DNA of 64,000 nucleotides. Source: Dichetophora obliterata. Lineage: Eukaryota > Arthropoda > Insecta > Diptera > Sciomyzidae. The position numbers and the translations under genes were made by a program. Location: the NCBI GenBank assembly GCA_963920525.1, contig OY986435.1:295797817-295861816 (forward strand). The letters are read 5' to 3'. This document shows positions 31,215 through 44,003 of this stretch, one piece after another (within the stretch, counting starts at the first letter, position 1; each line of letters starts with the position of its first letter). The notes below the pieces were generated by a model. The model saw only the letters and a list, made by a program, of their open reading frames with translations, was not told where the DNA came from and searched no databases.

Positions 31215-33330
31215 TTATACTCTATATTTTGAGTGTGAAAACCTGGTTGTACAACATCGTTTATCATGAAAAAACAATCTATTAGGTAGCCTTGACAACT
31301 TCCTATTCTCTCACGACCTGCGGTCAGCATATGTCAACCAAAGAAAGCTAAAAACATTTTGACATAAAACATTTTTGATATCTCCATTTTGCATCAGCTG
31401 CCATAGCAACTATAGCACGCTCTTGTTTGGATTTTCTTTCATTTTACATTTGTTGACTGCAGCTAGAACTGTCGCTACTACTTGTATTATTTATACTATG
31501 CTCGTTTATGAAACCGGCTTCATTTTTCCCCTATGCTTTTTAGACTTACTGAATTTTCATTCGAATTTTGAACTTTTAGAAATAATCTCCGGAAAGCTCA
31601 CACTGAATTCAGAGTAGGCATTAAATCGACTATTAGTAAGGCCCAATAAGTTTGACGTTTCCGACTTAACAAATGGTATCTGCTAAACAAAAACACGGTG
31701 TTGAGCTTGTTAATTTGCGAACAAGCAGCTAAGTTTTTTTTCATAAAAAATTTTTACAGGACGACTTATTATTGTATTACTATAGTTATCGTTCATAGTT
31801 CAATAATTAAATAATCACGACTCTACAGTCAGTTTCGTAGTTAAATAAATAAGGTTATAATTTTTTTTTTTAATTATTTATGCATTTTAAGAATTTTTAA
31901 ATTTCCCAGCGAAAATGTTCTTAGTAGAGTGTTTAATGGAGGTTTATGGGAAATTAAGGTTTTCTGGGTGTGTAAATGTATATTTCCGAGAGACTGCAAA
32001 CTCGGCCAATGAACTAGCGTGGCCCAGCAGAAAGTTAAAGCAGAGAAGGAAGTGCACAGCTTGATTTATTATGTATGGTTGTTGAAATGATTACGAAACC
32101 AGTCTGTTTTCAAAAGGCTGGGAAATGAGGTTATTTAATTCCGTGCATCATTATTGCTGCAATCTTAAAAATATAATTTAAACTATGATGCTGATACGGT
32201 GCATGACAAAGAAGTGGTTGCTGCTGTTTAATAAGTGGAGCAGGCTTTATTTTAAATTAAAAAAGTGCAATAAAATTTTTTTTAATATATATATAAATTT
32301 TAAAACTGCCACTTAGGGCCGCTTTTTCAATGACCGGTTGGTTTGTCAAGCTTTTGCCCAAGAGTTAGCTAACCATACGATAGCTAAAAAATAATTCTGA
32401 TTTCACCAAATGCTGGTTAAGAAACCGTCGGTTAAATCACTAATTGTGCATTTTTCAATTGTGAATACGTAAAAACTGCTGATTTTGTGCTGCAAATAAT
32501 ACATGTTATCACGCCTTTAAGGACAAGCTTTTTTTACCGTTCGAACGCTCAGTAAGCCGACTGACAACATGTTTTCTTGAATTAAAATGTTTTGAATTCA
32601 AGGCCATCACACCAGGCTTGACAACATGTAGGGTCATGAAACAATGATATACAGATAGTGTATTCTGTGCGCAAAAAATTAAATCTTCTGTGCAGTTACG
32701 TCCCTCGGGCTTGTCAGATGTATCACGTGGTGAATACATACAAAAGAAAATGTGAAAATGTGAAAAAGCAAAAAGTAAACACAAGCAGCTAGCAGCACAA
32801 ATGCAAGCATTTAAGAAAAATTAGATTCATTAAGTTTAATTTCTAATATTGTGCACTTATAGTACGTGTAAATTATAATTTTCAATTATATTTTATGTAA
32901 TTAAAATTAGTAGTAAAGTTTTAGATGCTTCCGATGAAAATAACAACAATTTAAATTTTAAACAAAGAAGCAATCAAAGTGCAGTCAAACACATCAAGCA
33001 ACGTAGCTATTTTTTTTTTGTGTAGGAGAACAAATATGAGAAAAAACCCCTATCATATATGAATTTCTTTTCTTAAAAATATATTTGCTTAAATTTATTT
33101 ATAAATATATTTGTAATGTAATTTATTTCATTTCAATGAGTCAATTTTCAATAAAAAAATGTCAATATTTCTCCATCGCTATAAATAAACTATCCCTTTT
33201 AAACATATTGTGACTACGTTTTTATTTAGCCACTTTGACAAGCTCGAGCTACGTCACAACAAATACGCTACCTGTATCATTGCGTGACATGCGCAATACG
33301 CGCAATACATGCGGAATACATGTAGGATCA
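31215..33330. other. Repeat-rich intergenic stretch
   Basis: 31345-31510 (TTTTTGATATCTCCATTTTG, CATCAGCTGCCATAGCAAC) recurs at 44330-44460, a dispersed element. 32315-32460 recurs in diverged form at 24010-24150. No coding sequence recognised; frames such as 32509-32784 lack family features. Confidence 0.6.
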
Positions 33331-33739
33331 TGTGAGCCCCGGTACTGGAAAACGCAACAGATTGCCTAATTTTACATTTTACCGAGTGTTTCCACTGCCC
33401 GAACGAACGATGAACTCATCGCGAACAAAACGTAGCGATGAATTCTTTGTTCGCTCCAACCGTTTCCACTGCCGTTTCCACGAACATTGGATTCACCCGA
33501 GTGAACGGTTTTTGAGCGCCGGAAAGATGAAATCTTCGTTCCTTCGTGCTGAAAAAGTGTGTGATAGTGAAAGATCGTCATGGACGAAGCTGCCTGACGT
33601 CAGGGTTTAAAAAACTACCAAAAATTAAATTGCTTTTGCTTTCGCTTTGCTGTGCTGTGTGTGAATCAAACAGCAATAGCCAAAGCAGCAGCACTATCTT
33701 CAAAATATAACTGCTCATTTCTCTTTGCTTTGTATTTCC

Positions 33740-33900
33740 TTCAATAGAATTTTTATGAAAGCTGGTCGCATCGCAAAGTATTGCAGATTGCTACATAAGA
33801 ACTCTGCTTATGAAAATGCCCTGACAGCTCGTGCGAGATTTTTCCGTTGTCTCGCAACGCACTCTCACTCTATTGTACAGCCTGAAGTACAATAGAGCTA
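33740..33900. repeat. Direct repeat copy 1 (copy 2 at 34870-35060)
   Basis: TTCAATAGAATTTTTATGA, GCATCGCAAAGTA, TTGCTACATAAGAACTCTGC, ATGAAAATGCCCTGACAGCTC and TCTCGCAACGCACT recur about 1.1 kb downstream in the same order. Within copy 1 CTCTATTGTAC (33869-33879) and GTACAATAGAG (33887-33897) make a perfect 11-bp hairpin. Confidence 0.75.
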
Positions 33901-35619
33901 TGCGAGAATGCGATTCGATTGTATAACGAAATCTCGCTCTCATTGTTCTCGCATATTATGTACAATGAGAAACGCCAGTTTTGAAGGCACCAGAGTTGCG
34001 TCGGATTAAAATAAAAATTTGCTATTAACTAGTAAACAATTAGGGTTTTCACAAGCTGTCATATTGTTGTACTTTTTCACAATTTTTTGTTGTTGCCTTC
34101 CACATAAAACTAATTTATGACAATACAATCGCGTTTGGTATGTATACTGTTTGTCGTATTTGACCAGTGCTGTTCTTTCTTTTTACGAATTTGTAATTAC
34201 CGTGTACATTTAATAAGTAACATCACTAACATAACAGCTTTTCTTCTTATTTTGCGAGGCAAACATTTTTGGAAAATAAATTACATTTCTTGAAAGTTTT
34301 GACGTGGCTTTCTGATTCTGAGGTAACTTATAATGTAGATAAGCGAATGTTTAATTTCACTGATAAAATATATTTTTAGCCAAGCGCAAAACCAAACCGA
34401 TGTAATCCAAATAAAAAATGGACAGTTGCAGAAGAAAGAACATTAATAGACTTTTTAATGGAAAATAGGAGCTTTGAGGTTTTTAGTTTTACAAAACAAA
34501 CTTTAAAGTTTGCCCATGTTATTGTTTTTAGAAGCCAAGGGCTCAAATATTTTATAAACACTTTGCGGAAATGATAACAACCAATGTGAAAAACTCTTAT
34601 TATTTCATTCTTTTCATTTTCTTTAGGCATTGTTTGTGTGTCTGGTTCTGCAGTCAGCTGTATAAATACGACATACAAAAAAATAAACCCTTAGGGTATT
34701 TTCACAGTTGTTGTATTTTTTTATTGAAAACGCCATTCGACATACAACAGCTTCTGCAAACCCTAAATAAATTAATAATTAATAAATTTTGAACTGCCTA
34801 AAATATGAAAAAGTCTGAGCTTGGCCGGATATTTTAGATATTCAAATAAGAAAGTGTCAAAATATTATTTTTCAATAGAATTTTTATGACAGCTGGTCAT
34901 TGTATACGTCGCTTTTCAAATTTTTGAAAATGCCTCGCGCCACACAACTGCATCGCAAAGTAATGTGAATTGCTACATAAAAACTCTGCTTATGAAAATC
35001 CACTGACAGCTCCCCCGAGATTTGTACGTTATCTCGCAACGCACTTTCGTTCTATTGTACTTTAGGCTTGTACTAGAGCTCAAAAATTTTAGGTTTTTTA
35101 AGATTAGTTTTAAAGGTTTAATTAATGAACAACGATATTTAAACTTTTAAGGCATATTGTAGCACTCATTTCACATAAAAAAATTATTTATTTAATTTGA
35201 AAAATAAACACTAAAAATATTATTAATCTGTATGTGTGCACTATGAGTGCAGACAGAATGACTCGATTTAAGTTCTAAAAGCAGTTTTCACCGGATTTTA
35301 TGTGTAAAATATATGAAGTTTTTTTAAATAATACTTTGATTATAGTCCCAGCAACAGCCACTAATGTTGTTACATATAATATTGTAACATATTAAAATTT
35401 CAGATGATTTGGCTGAATAGTTTTTGTTTTTTCTACAACACTTTGCCGAAAAAAGTAGTTTTGAGATAAATGAGTGTAAAGAGAGTTAGTGGAGATGAAA
35501 CACTGTAGCTCATTACCTGATAAAATGACTGTAGAGGCAAAAATAACGTTTAAAAAACTACACTTTTGAAAACTAAAAAAAAAATCAATTTTATAAAAAT
35601 TCTAGATCACCAGCTCACC
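33901..35619. other. Non-coding stretch including the second direct repeat
   Basis: The second copy of the 33.7-kb repeat lies at about 34870-35060 with a 45-bp insertion. Remaining DNA is AT-rich and shows no gene. Frame 34376-34678 on the minus strand has no recognisable features. Confidence 0.5.
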
Positions 35620-35623
35620 TTAA

Positions 35624-36271
35624 CATTAGATTTACGGACTGAGCCAATTTGATTCATTTAAAATTTTACTGCTATATATATATAAAATCGAAATAGTATT
35701 TTTCAAATACATATATTGGCTTTTAATTGCGTAATGAAATATAGGTAAATATAGTTTACTCCACTCCGCCGACCCTCTCATTTCGCATAATCGTATGTGA
35801 AATATCTATTTTTACGGCTATGAGCCAAATTAACTCATAAAATAATTTAACAGTTAATTGCTTTAAGCACATGAAACTTATGGCTAACGTAAAGAAAGTA
35901 CTTATAAGAATTCTAAAGAAAGCTGATGCTTGAACATTCATTATCAATCTTGTCGAGAACACGGAATTTCCATGTTGCAAATTCATACTATTCACGTACG
36001 GAAGAGTGGTCAAGTTCAAGCATTATGCAAGAGAAACAGATGTAACAGCCTTCGAACTAAATGCAATAAAAATGTTTGTGGAATATGTATTTCAAAAGAG
36101 AGTTTATATGTAAAAAATGTTTTTAATGAAGTTTCTAATAATAATCAATCTTTTATTTAAATTTATTTGGAACAGTTTTTTTTTTACAAAAAGCTAAAAT
36201 TTTGTTGTATGAGTCAAATTGGCTCACTTTAGTAAAAACAAAGGATATAATCAACTCCCGCAAATCTAATG
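35624..36271 (+). mobile_element. Deleted piggyBac-like element with TTAA duplications
   Basis: Flanked by TTAA (35620-35623 and 36272-36275), the piggyBac target. The ends are inverted: CATTAGATTTACGG against CATTAGATTTGCGG, and subterminally TGAGCCAATTTGATTCAT pairs with ATGAGTCAAATTGGCTCA. The interior frame at 35930-36160 (plus) has a Cys-rich tail, QALCKRNRCNSLRTKCNKNV followed by CGIC, resembling the zinc-binding C-terminus of piggyBac transposases. Only about 650 bp remains, so the catalytic core is gone. Confidence 0.78.
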
Positions 36272-36369
36272 TTAAATGCAATTCCATGTGGTTGTCCGAA
36301 ATAAGCAAACGTTAAATAATTGAACCTGAACGAAACGGTCTGACAAAACATTTTGTTTGTTGATGCAGA

Positions 36370-36500
36370 ACAACAATTTCGTCAGCTGTTTCAGACGAGT
36401 TGAGCAAATTGTTTAATTTTTGGTTAAATGTCAAAACAGGCGTAAGGAGTGCAGACATTCGGCAAGTTGCAATCGTCTATTTTGGTTGGGCAGACGACAA
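36370..36500. repeat. Inverted partner of 45440-45575
   Basis: GAGTTGAGCAAATTGTTTAATTT, GTCAAAACAG, GAGTGCAGACATTCGGCAAG and TTGCAATCGTC match the reverse complement of sequence at 45440-45575. The pair flanks the ATPSCKMT-Oga gene block. It is probably a dispersed transposon family. Confidence 0.7.
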
Positions 36501-36637
36501 GTAGCCACTTGTTGCTCCAACCTTGTTAATCGTACCATGGCAAATGTATGCTTTGTACGATGGTTAAAAAAAATCAAATTTTCGCCGAGATGGCAGCACA
36601 ACATTTAGTTTTCAGAATTCCTCTTCTTGAACCGTTT

Positions 36638-37056
36638 GGCGCCTGTTACACGTTCAATATATATTGATCAATATACAGTATCGTGATATTTATTGTACGT
36701 GTAGCATGCAATATTGACGGATCGTGATCCAGATCGCAAAATATTTAAATATTTTGAAATCTAGATCGCGGATCGCAAAACTGTCAATAAATATTGAACG
36801 TGTAGCATATCTTTTGTCATCAATACGCGATACAGCAGTAGGCGGTGAAATAAAAATTAGCGGTATTCACGGTATTCACTTGCCTGTGCATTTAAGTACT
36901 TGTGCAGTTAGGTTTTCGTGAACACACTTGGCAAAAATTGTATGAATACTGACGTGATAAATATTGAACGTGTAGCATTCAACCGCGATCCATCAATCCA
37001 TGAATTTGGATCGCGATCCAAGTATCACAATAAATATTGAACGTGTAACAGGCGCC
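36638..37056. mobile_element. MITE with GGCGCCTGTTACACG ends
   Basis: 419 bp: GGCGCCTGTTACACGTTCAA at the left, inverse TTGAACGTGTAACAGGCGCC at the right, TTT on both sides (36635-36637, 37057-37059). The phrase AATATTGAACGTGTA is repeated internally (about 36793 and 36962), i.e. end-like motifs inside. It lies 117 bp upstream of the ATPSCKMT start codon, so it may overlap that promoter. 36860-36920 also resembles 46130-46200. Confidence 0.85.
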
Positions 37057-37172
37057 TTTGTTTACGAATCTGGAGAATGAAAACCATGCATGGTGTCAGC
37101 CCTCTTACATAAAAAAAAGTAGATTTCTTTTTCAACAATTTACTAGGTTCGTAGGGCTACTTCGATGCAGTT

Positions 37173-37896
37173 ATGGAAGATCTATTAAATGAAAGGAATG
37201 TTGAAAATGTTTCGAAGAAAGTGTGTACTTCAGCAAAATTTCTTATCGCTGTAACTGGAGGATTAGGTGTGGGCCTTACTGTCATTTGTGCTTCGTTTGT
37301 TGCTCCTGCCTTTCGACGGATCTGTCTTCCATACGTGCCGGCCACGACGGAACAAGTAGCAAATGTACTGGCGTGCTTGCCAAAGAATGCAAGTGGCAGA
37401 TTGCTGGATATAGGATCAGGAGATGGGCGGATTGTTGTTGGTGAGTAAAAATGTATCGGTTTACTATTTTACGCAATTTAACATTTTAATTTGGGCAGCT
37501 GCTGCAAGACATGGCATCAGATCCGATGGCGTTGAACTAAACCCGTGGCTGGTGTTCTTTTCTAGAATGTCTGCACTAAGACATGGGGTTTCAAAGTATA
37601 CTCGATTCTTTAGGCAAGATCTTTGGAAGTTTGACATTAAGCAATACAACTACATTGTTATATTTGGAGTCGAACAGATGGTTTCTTTTTCAATCCTCAA
37701 TTCGGCGTTTCATTAACTTGTTGTTTTTTAGATGAACGATTTGAAAAACAAAATTAGAACAGAATCTAAGGATGATTTAATGGTTATTGCCTGTCGATTC
37801 CCACTTCCTAACCTACAGCCCATTAAAACAATCGAAGACGGAGTTAATACAGTTTGGTTTTATGATCTGCGAAAAAGCAAAAAATTGTCTGATTGA
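37173..37896 (+). CDS. ATPSCKMT: ATP synthase c-subunit lysine methyltransferase-like (FAM173 family)
   Basis: Exons 37173-37440, 37499-37680 and 37732-37896 join in frame to 204 codons plus stop. Family members are mitochondrial SAM-dependent enzymes; ATPSCKMT trimethylates a lysine of the ATP synthase c-ring. Residues about 22-45 (FLIAVTGGLGVGLTVICASF) form a membrane/targeting segment. LLDIGSGDGRIV is motif I for SAM, GVELNPWLVFFSR the next family block, DLWKFDIKQYNYIVIFGVEQM follows, and VIACRFPLPN and DGVNTVWFYDL close the fold. All parallel the human FAM173B protein. Exon 1 to 2 join GTTG|CT gives V-AAARHG. The exon 2 donor is the weak ATG|GTTTCT. The gene converges with Oga, 364 bases between the stops. 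Confidence 0.92.
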
Positions 37897-38260
37897 AATG
37901 TCTTTGTCGTCAGTGGGAAAAATTTTAGCCAAAAAGTAAAATAAGTCTGGCGCTTTTTGGGTTCTTTAAATATATGAAAAAGTTAAGCACCAGTAAGGGA
38001 TATTTTTAAAATCCTTACCTGAAGTAAAGTCAAATTTAAATGAATAATAAATTTAAATTTTTAAAAACTTTTTTATTTTTATTGAGCTCTAAGCCGTAAA
38101 TTATTACTTTATGAGATAAGAACGAGTTCTATTTTAAAAAAAGAGCTCTACTGTGCAAAACGCACCATTCTTACTTGTGATATATTTTGCCATATTCTAC
38201 ATAAAAGAATACTTTTTGTTCGCTCATCAAAGAGTAGAACTAAAACAGCGTGTTTAGCTG

Positions 38261-41200
38261 TTAGAAACGACGACCTAGATACAAGTGTTCATTAACAGTG
38301 TCGCGAAATACTTCTATAAAACCGAGCTTAGCATAAAAGTCTACTTGTTCCATTTTATCACTAATGTCAATACGAGCGTGTACACCGAAACAACCATTAG
38401 CTCGCAAAGTGGCCAAGCTTACGGTGACAAGCCTCTTTGCCAGCCCCTGATCTAGCGACATTGATTCATGCAATAAGTAAGCCATTATCATGGCAGGATA
38501 CGAAGTGCTCACTTCAGATGGGCATTCATATTTGAAGGTATGAAAGTTTTTAATCATTGTACATAGCAAATCGTTGAGCTGTTTGGAGCTGGTTGGAGCT
38601 GTTTGGTGTAAGTCATTTAGCAATGTTTTATCGTACTTTTTGCACAACAACGGTATCCAACAGACTTCCATATTATGCATAAAATTCTTTACATCCAAAG
38701 CTGCACATGCGAAGCCAACAACAGCTTTGCTGGAGTGTTGCGCCACAATACAAAATTCTGGGTTGAGGGTGACAAAATGTCCAACCAAATAATCCGGAAT
38801 CAAGTCTTTTAAGTTATCTACGAAAACTAAATTAGCACATAATATATTGGATGTAAAACAACTAGATACCTGGCAGAGACGCATGTTCAGTATTTAGTTG
38901 CATCAAATTTAAAAAAGCTTTTAAACAAACTTTATTCACGTCATCCTCGTCAGCGATCGAATATGGACGAAGTATATGGTAGTCGGGTGTAGGCAGTTCG
39001 GGTAGTTTGTATATGAATAAATCATTACCAGAGTCAACTGGCATAAGGCGCTGGAAGGGGGGGGGGGGGAAAACCAAAGTTAGATGTTTGCCCCTCATAC
39101 AAATATGTTGCAACAAAATCACCTGAAAATCTGCTGTTAGACCTCCCCGAAAAACCCAAGGCTCTTGATCACCCGACATAAATGTTTCTTTCCATCCTTT
39201 ACTAAACCCTAAAAGCACAACAAATTTTTAGTATTTCAATCTTAGGATTAATTATGGTATAATTTGTACAAACATGTGTAACTGCCTTGGGTAAAAGTGA
39301 ATGAGTTTTGTGGGAATCGACCAAGAGTTAGCCACTTGACAAAGCCATTAAGTAGCATCAGAGCACCAGCTATGTCCCAAACATAGGAAAACAGATCATG
39401 ACATATTTCCTTGTTAGCACAACCTGCAATCTTTTTCAGCAACTCCTGTACAGTTTGACAGGAACTAGAAAAACGATCTGCTCTGTGTAGCCATTCAGCA
39501 ACCTGAAAAATTTACCACATATTAATGTTGTTTCAAGTTGGCCGTGTCAATCTCTTTACTTCTGGACTCGTTTGCTTGTTTGTCGTTTTTGCCTCTCTGT
39601 TAAGCAAAACATTGGAGTTTGCTTTCAGCCAGTTGAACTCAACAAGCATTTTCATGCCTCGGTTTCCATGTTCAAATGGCAAATAAAATAAATCACACAT
39701 TAAGTAAAGATCTTCTTCGCTGATCTTTTCGCTAAAAGTTAGTCTTAAAGGAGGAGAAAAAGGTTATAGATTATGATTTACTTCAATAGAGAATTGTAGT
39801 AAAATCGGATATATCTTTTTTCGTGAAATATGATGACATTTTGGGTTATGATAAAAACAGATACATATTTTCGACAACACATAAAATCAGGGACCGAAAA
39901 TAACGATTATTTTTTCATTTTCAGATAAAAAGATCATGCATAAGAATTTTTGTATTTTTTTTTTTTAAATATAACAACATGATGCTAGGGAGCTAGATAT
40001 TTTAAGATCAAAAAATAATTATTATTTCTGATCAAAAAAATAATTTTTATTGCTGATCCACAAAATGTCGGTAAAAAATAGTTATCAAATGATTGACAGC
40101 AATAATCGTTATTTGCGATCGCTGCATTAAATTGAATTTTACTTGTCTTCGTCTTCTCTCATGTCTGCATTTGATATGGGTGAGGATTCTAAGCTCTCGA
40201 TCTGCATGCTGTTTACTGAATTTGTCTAAAGATGATATAAGTTTAAAAAACAAATGTTACTTGAGAATTGTTCAACATTTGTTTGCTTACATTGCAATCA
40301 TTATTAGACACAGTCTCAGACATTATAACATCATCCGATGGATGTTTGCCCAATTCTCTAGGGGATATTTGCGAAGCAAGACTGCTGCTGCATTCCATTG
40401 GCTCATTGCTAGCACTAGTTGGACTGAGATTGCGATCATCAGCCATATTGCACGATTCGATTGATAGACCAGCTGTTGCAACTGAATTTTCTTGCTCCTC
40501 AATAGCTAAATCTTCGTCTACAGTGAATTCAGATTTTGTCAATTCCTTATCATTACCACTTACAGTTATTTCATCTGAATGCTTTTCTGCATCAAATGTG
40601 TTCTTTTTATTTGACTCTTCGTAAGTGTGAATGCAATCTTTATCATTTTTCACTGCTGTGACTGGAAGAGCTGTGCAAGTAAAATGATTTGATTTTTCTT
40701 CTTTGCCTATACCGACGTTGGACACTTTACTCATATTTTCTATTGATTTTGCATGCATTATCGGAATGGACACACTTGAAATTGGCATTGTTTTGGGCAA
40801 TTCAATGTTCGTAGCTGCAATTGGAGTGATGGGATTGAGTATGTCCTCATTAGTGACCACTTTTGTGGCGGAAATAAGCGAGTTCATTATAGGATTTGCA
40901 ATTGGAATAATTGCTGAAGTATTAACTGTACTGCAAACCTCAGCCAATGCTTGCAACTGAGTCGTGTTCACCTCGGGAACCGTAGAAGTCTTAGAATTGC
41001 TTGAAGTTGTAGTTGTTGATGTCAAACTCATACAAGTATTAATCGAAGGAATTATTGGTACAATGGGCATGACCACTAAAATCAAATTGTTAAGATTAAC
41101 ACTGAAATATTCACTGGAGAAAAGTTTCATATATTACTTGTCACTTGTGGCTGCGGTTTGACAAGTGGTCCCCACGCCTCTTTTTCTACAGAGAATTCTG

Positions 41201-42620
41201 GAAGCCACTCTGCAATAGCGTTCCTTGGGAAGAAGATTTAATTAAGTACACACACACAAAAATTAATTTAAATGTAAATAGAAGCATAATCATAAAAGCA
41301 CTTATCAATTTTTACTTTAGTGCCATGCGAGGATGATAAATGCTTTGTGCGAGACTCGTTGGTATATCTTCGTTACAGGTGCCATCCTCATCTTCGGTTT
41401 CTAATTTAATGTCCGCCGATAGGGAGTCTAAAACAAGCAAACAAACAAAAAAAGGAGAAAAACTGCAATTGACATTTTAACTGCATTACTTACTATTAAT
41501 TTTAGAGTCCAAACTACACTTGGACCAAAAGGCTAACGAATAAATTGCTATTGTATTTGCATGGAACTCGCAATTTGGGTTCGTGAGCACTCCGCGCAAG
41601 TGTGGAATAAGCTCGGGTGATCGACCAGAATAGGGTCCGAGAAAAACCCGCTTTTGGTCATAGTCATTAGCGTGTAAATTATCCCAAATAACCGGTGGGC
41701 GTCGTAATATCTGTGAGATTTCCTGGATAGATTCTACCGTTAATGATTTCGAAATAACCTTATTGCCTGTCCACATTATATCAATATCATTGTGTAACTT
41801 TGATCCAAGAGTGTTTAAATATTCAGAGTCATTGACCGTTGGCACAGCTCTGGAGCTACAATACTGAGTCGGGCAGAAGAGAAACTTGGGGTTACTCAGA
41901 TGACTGTAGATTTCATTGGTCACAGACACCTAAATTGTAAATAAATGAACAGCTGCAGTCATTTCGCAAAGCTAATCAAATCTTAAGAAGCCTACTTGGG
42001 CATTGCCAAATGTCTGGAAGACTTCCTTGTCCGTTTTTGATAGTTCCGACTCAATATCATCAAAGAGTAATGAAAAAGCTTCGCATCCAAATTGGGAAAC
42101 TTGGTCTAGCTTACGCTTTAATGCTTGGATTTCTTTCTGACTGCTGTAATTCATATCTAAGCCCGGTGATAGAGCGTAATAGAAGATAACGCCATGTTCC
42201 TTGGCAGCAGCAATCAAACCTTGTAGTAGACATCTACTTAACATGCAACTTCTTTAAGAAAACGCAATAAAACTTACTACTTAAATGGTCCGCTTCCTCC
42301 ACGGTGTACAATTCGCGCCAGTAAGCTCGATGTTTGTAGTCATCCTTAGGCGCGTAAACATACGAGTCCATGCCCCATTTTTTCAATCTAAAAAAAAAGA
42401 TAATTCACCTTAGACTGGAAGCCGACGTTACCCATACTACTTACTTTCGAAAAAGATCCTTGCGCTGTTCCGTTGTCCAAGGCCGTCCATAAAAACCTGA
42501 TAGTGTTTGACTATTCATTAAAGCAAGGTATTTATTGCATGTTTACTAACCCTCAATTACTCCACAAATGAATTTTTTTTTCTCAAACTTGGTAGAATTC
42601 TCACTCATTAGGTCCTCCAT
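38261..42620 (-). CDS. Oga: O-GlcNAcase (protein O-GlcNAc hydrolase), 14 coding exons
   Basis: Removes O-GlcNAc from Ser/Thr of nuclear and cytosolic proteins. Coding exons: 42620-42551, 42496-42445, 42387-42278, 42219-41996, 41929-41494, 41427-41316, 41223-41138, 41075-40291, 40225-40143, 39743-39560, 39502-39274, 39208-39123, 39050-38870, 38817-38261; total 3195 nt, 1064 residues, phases all consistent. GH84 domain: [42 protein letters not shown] with the catalytic Asp pair near residues 131-132, [17 protein letters not shown] disordered acidic linker (exon 8) is followed by the stalk domain ([32 protein letters not shown]) and a C-terminal acetyltransferase-like fold ending LYLGRRF. The last exon could start at 38826 instead, adding three residues. 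Human OGA is 916 residues; the extra length is in the linker. Confidence 0.95.
39051..39122 (-). other. Oga in-frame 72-nt intron with a C-run
   Basis: On the coding strand this intron runs from CAG|GTGATT to CCCCTTCCAG|CGC. It is a multiple of three and has no stop, so reading through would insert 24 residues. The human protein has no insertion at this point (EFQRLLP against DFQRLMP), so splicing is expected. A run of about twelve C precedes the acceptor and may make it length-variable. Confidence 0.8.
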
Positions 42621-44003
42621 GCTAGTTACCAATTAAAAATAAGTAACGCAAACTAATCGGGGTCCTGCTCTGGTATTGGACAATATTTTACGCAATCTTT
42701 ATAGCTCCAGGAAAAACAATAAGATTAACCAGTTGTCTTCAGTTTCTCCACCCAATTTCTAATTTAGGCCAACAAGCTCAAAAGTGGTGCTCAAAATATT
42801 AATGAATGGATTGAGTTGCATTTACTTTTTAGACAAATATTACTGTAAGTAATTCTATTAATTTTAGCGACTATTCTTTTCTGCTAAAGTTAATAAACAA
42901 CAAAAACATAATACATTTTACACACTGCATAGATGCCAACCTAAATTCTTATAAAAAATCTCTTTATCCCACGTAAAATATAATAAGAATCTCACATGAG
43001 ACTTTAGCATACAAATCTCATAGCGATTAAAAAACAAAAGTAAATTGAAAAATTGTAAACAAAATCATTTCCGAAACAGACTGTCTAGTCAGCTAAGTGA
43101 TTGACTCTATACAGAGTTATTGTTGTTGTTGTTGCCTTTTTAAAAACTTGATCTAAAGGTAGCAATTTAATTCATGTTATAATTTAATAGATCATTAAAA
43201 CTAATAAAATCATAGCTTTTTAATAAGCCCTTAAACATTTTTTTAAAAATGTTATTAAAAACAATAAAACTTTAAAAGACCTGAGTTATATTGAAAAATT
43301 GTATGCTACATTGTAGGAAATGCATGAAAAAATCATAAAGTTGAATCATAAAGTTGTGTGAAAAAGCTTTTATGTACATAAAAATGTCTCTGTATATTAA
43401 AAAATTGCATGGAAACTCCCATATCCCTGAAACGAGATTTATACTAAGAGTCTGGCATCTATGACACACCGGCTTCTTCGTATTCGCCGACGTTCATTGC
43501 AATTGCATGGAGTTTCCATGGCGAGAAAAACCTAGGCTAACTCGGAGTTAACTCGCCATGGAAAAACGAGTTGAGTAGAATTTCGTTAAATCCACGAAAC
43601 TTGTTACTGTGGGCTTAGATCGCCCGAACGAACGAAAAATTCATCGTGACCAATTTGTTGCAATAAATTGTTCGTTCGGAGCAAGGTATATTAATTCAGG
43701 GGCCGAATTACAGCATCCATGATCGAGCAAAATCGTCAAAATTTATCGGTACTTGTCTCGTCATGCCGTTCGTAATTTTGATCGATCACGTATTGTGTAT
43801 ATACCCAGGTACTATAAAAATTTTCAGTCATAGAGCCTGTCTACACTGGCCTTACTCAATCGACTCACCGAATGTCAAATCAAAGTTAGTCGCAAAATTT
43901 TTAAAATTTTTATTACTCTTGCCTCACTTCATTCACCCCCCCCCACTTCCTCATCTCTTCTGTGTACGTCAAAGTGAGTCGGTTGAGTGAGGCCAGAGTA
44001 TAC

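Noticed and set aside
33332..33610. Plus-strand 92-codon frame rich in Arg/Ser
   Set aside because: Contains words (GAACGAACGA, TTTCCACTGCC) that recur as repeats near 43620-43690; no family pattern, probably transposon sequence.
39051..39122. Treating the Oga segment with the C-run as coding
   Set aside because: It carries consensus-like splice borders and the human protein has no insertion at that point.
40268..41161. Plus-strand frames opposite Oga exon 8
   Set aside because: Antisense shadows of the Ser/Thr-rich Oga linker; the minus-strand reading is phase-matched to its neighbours.
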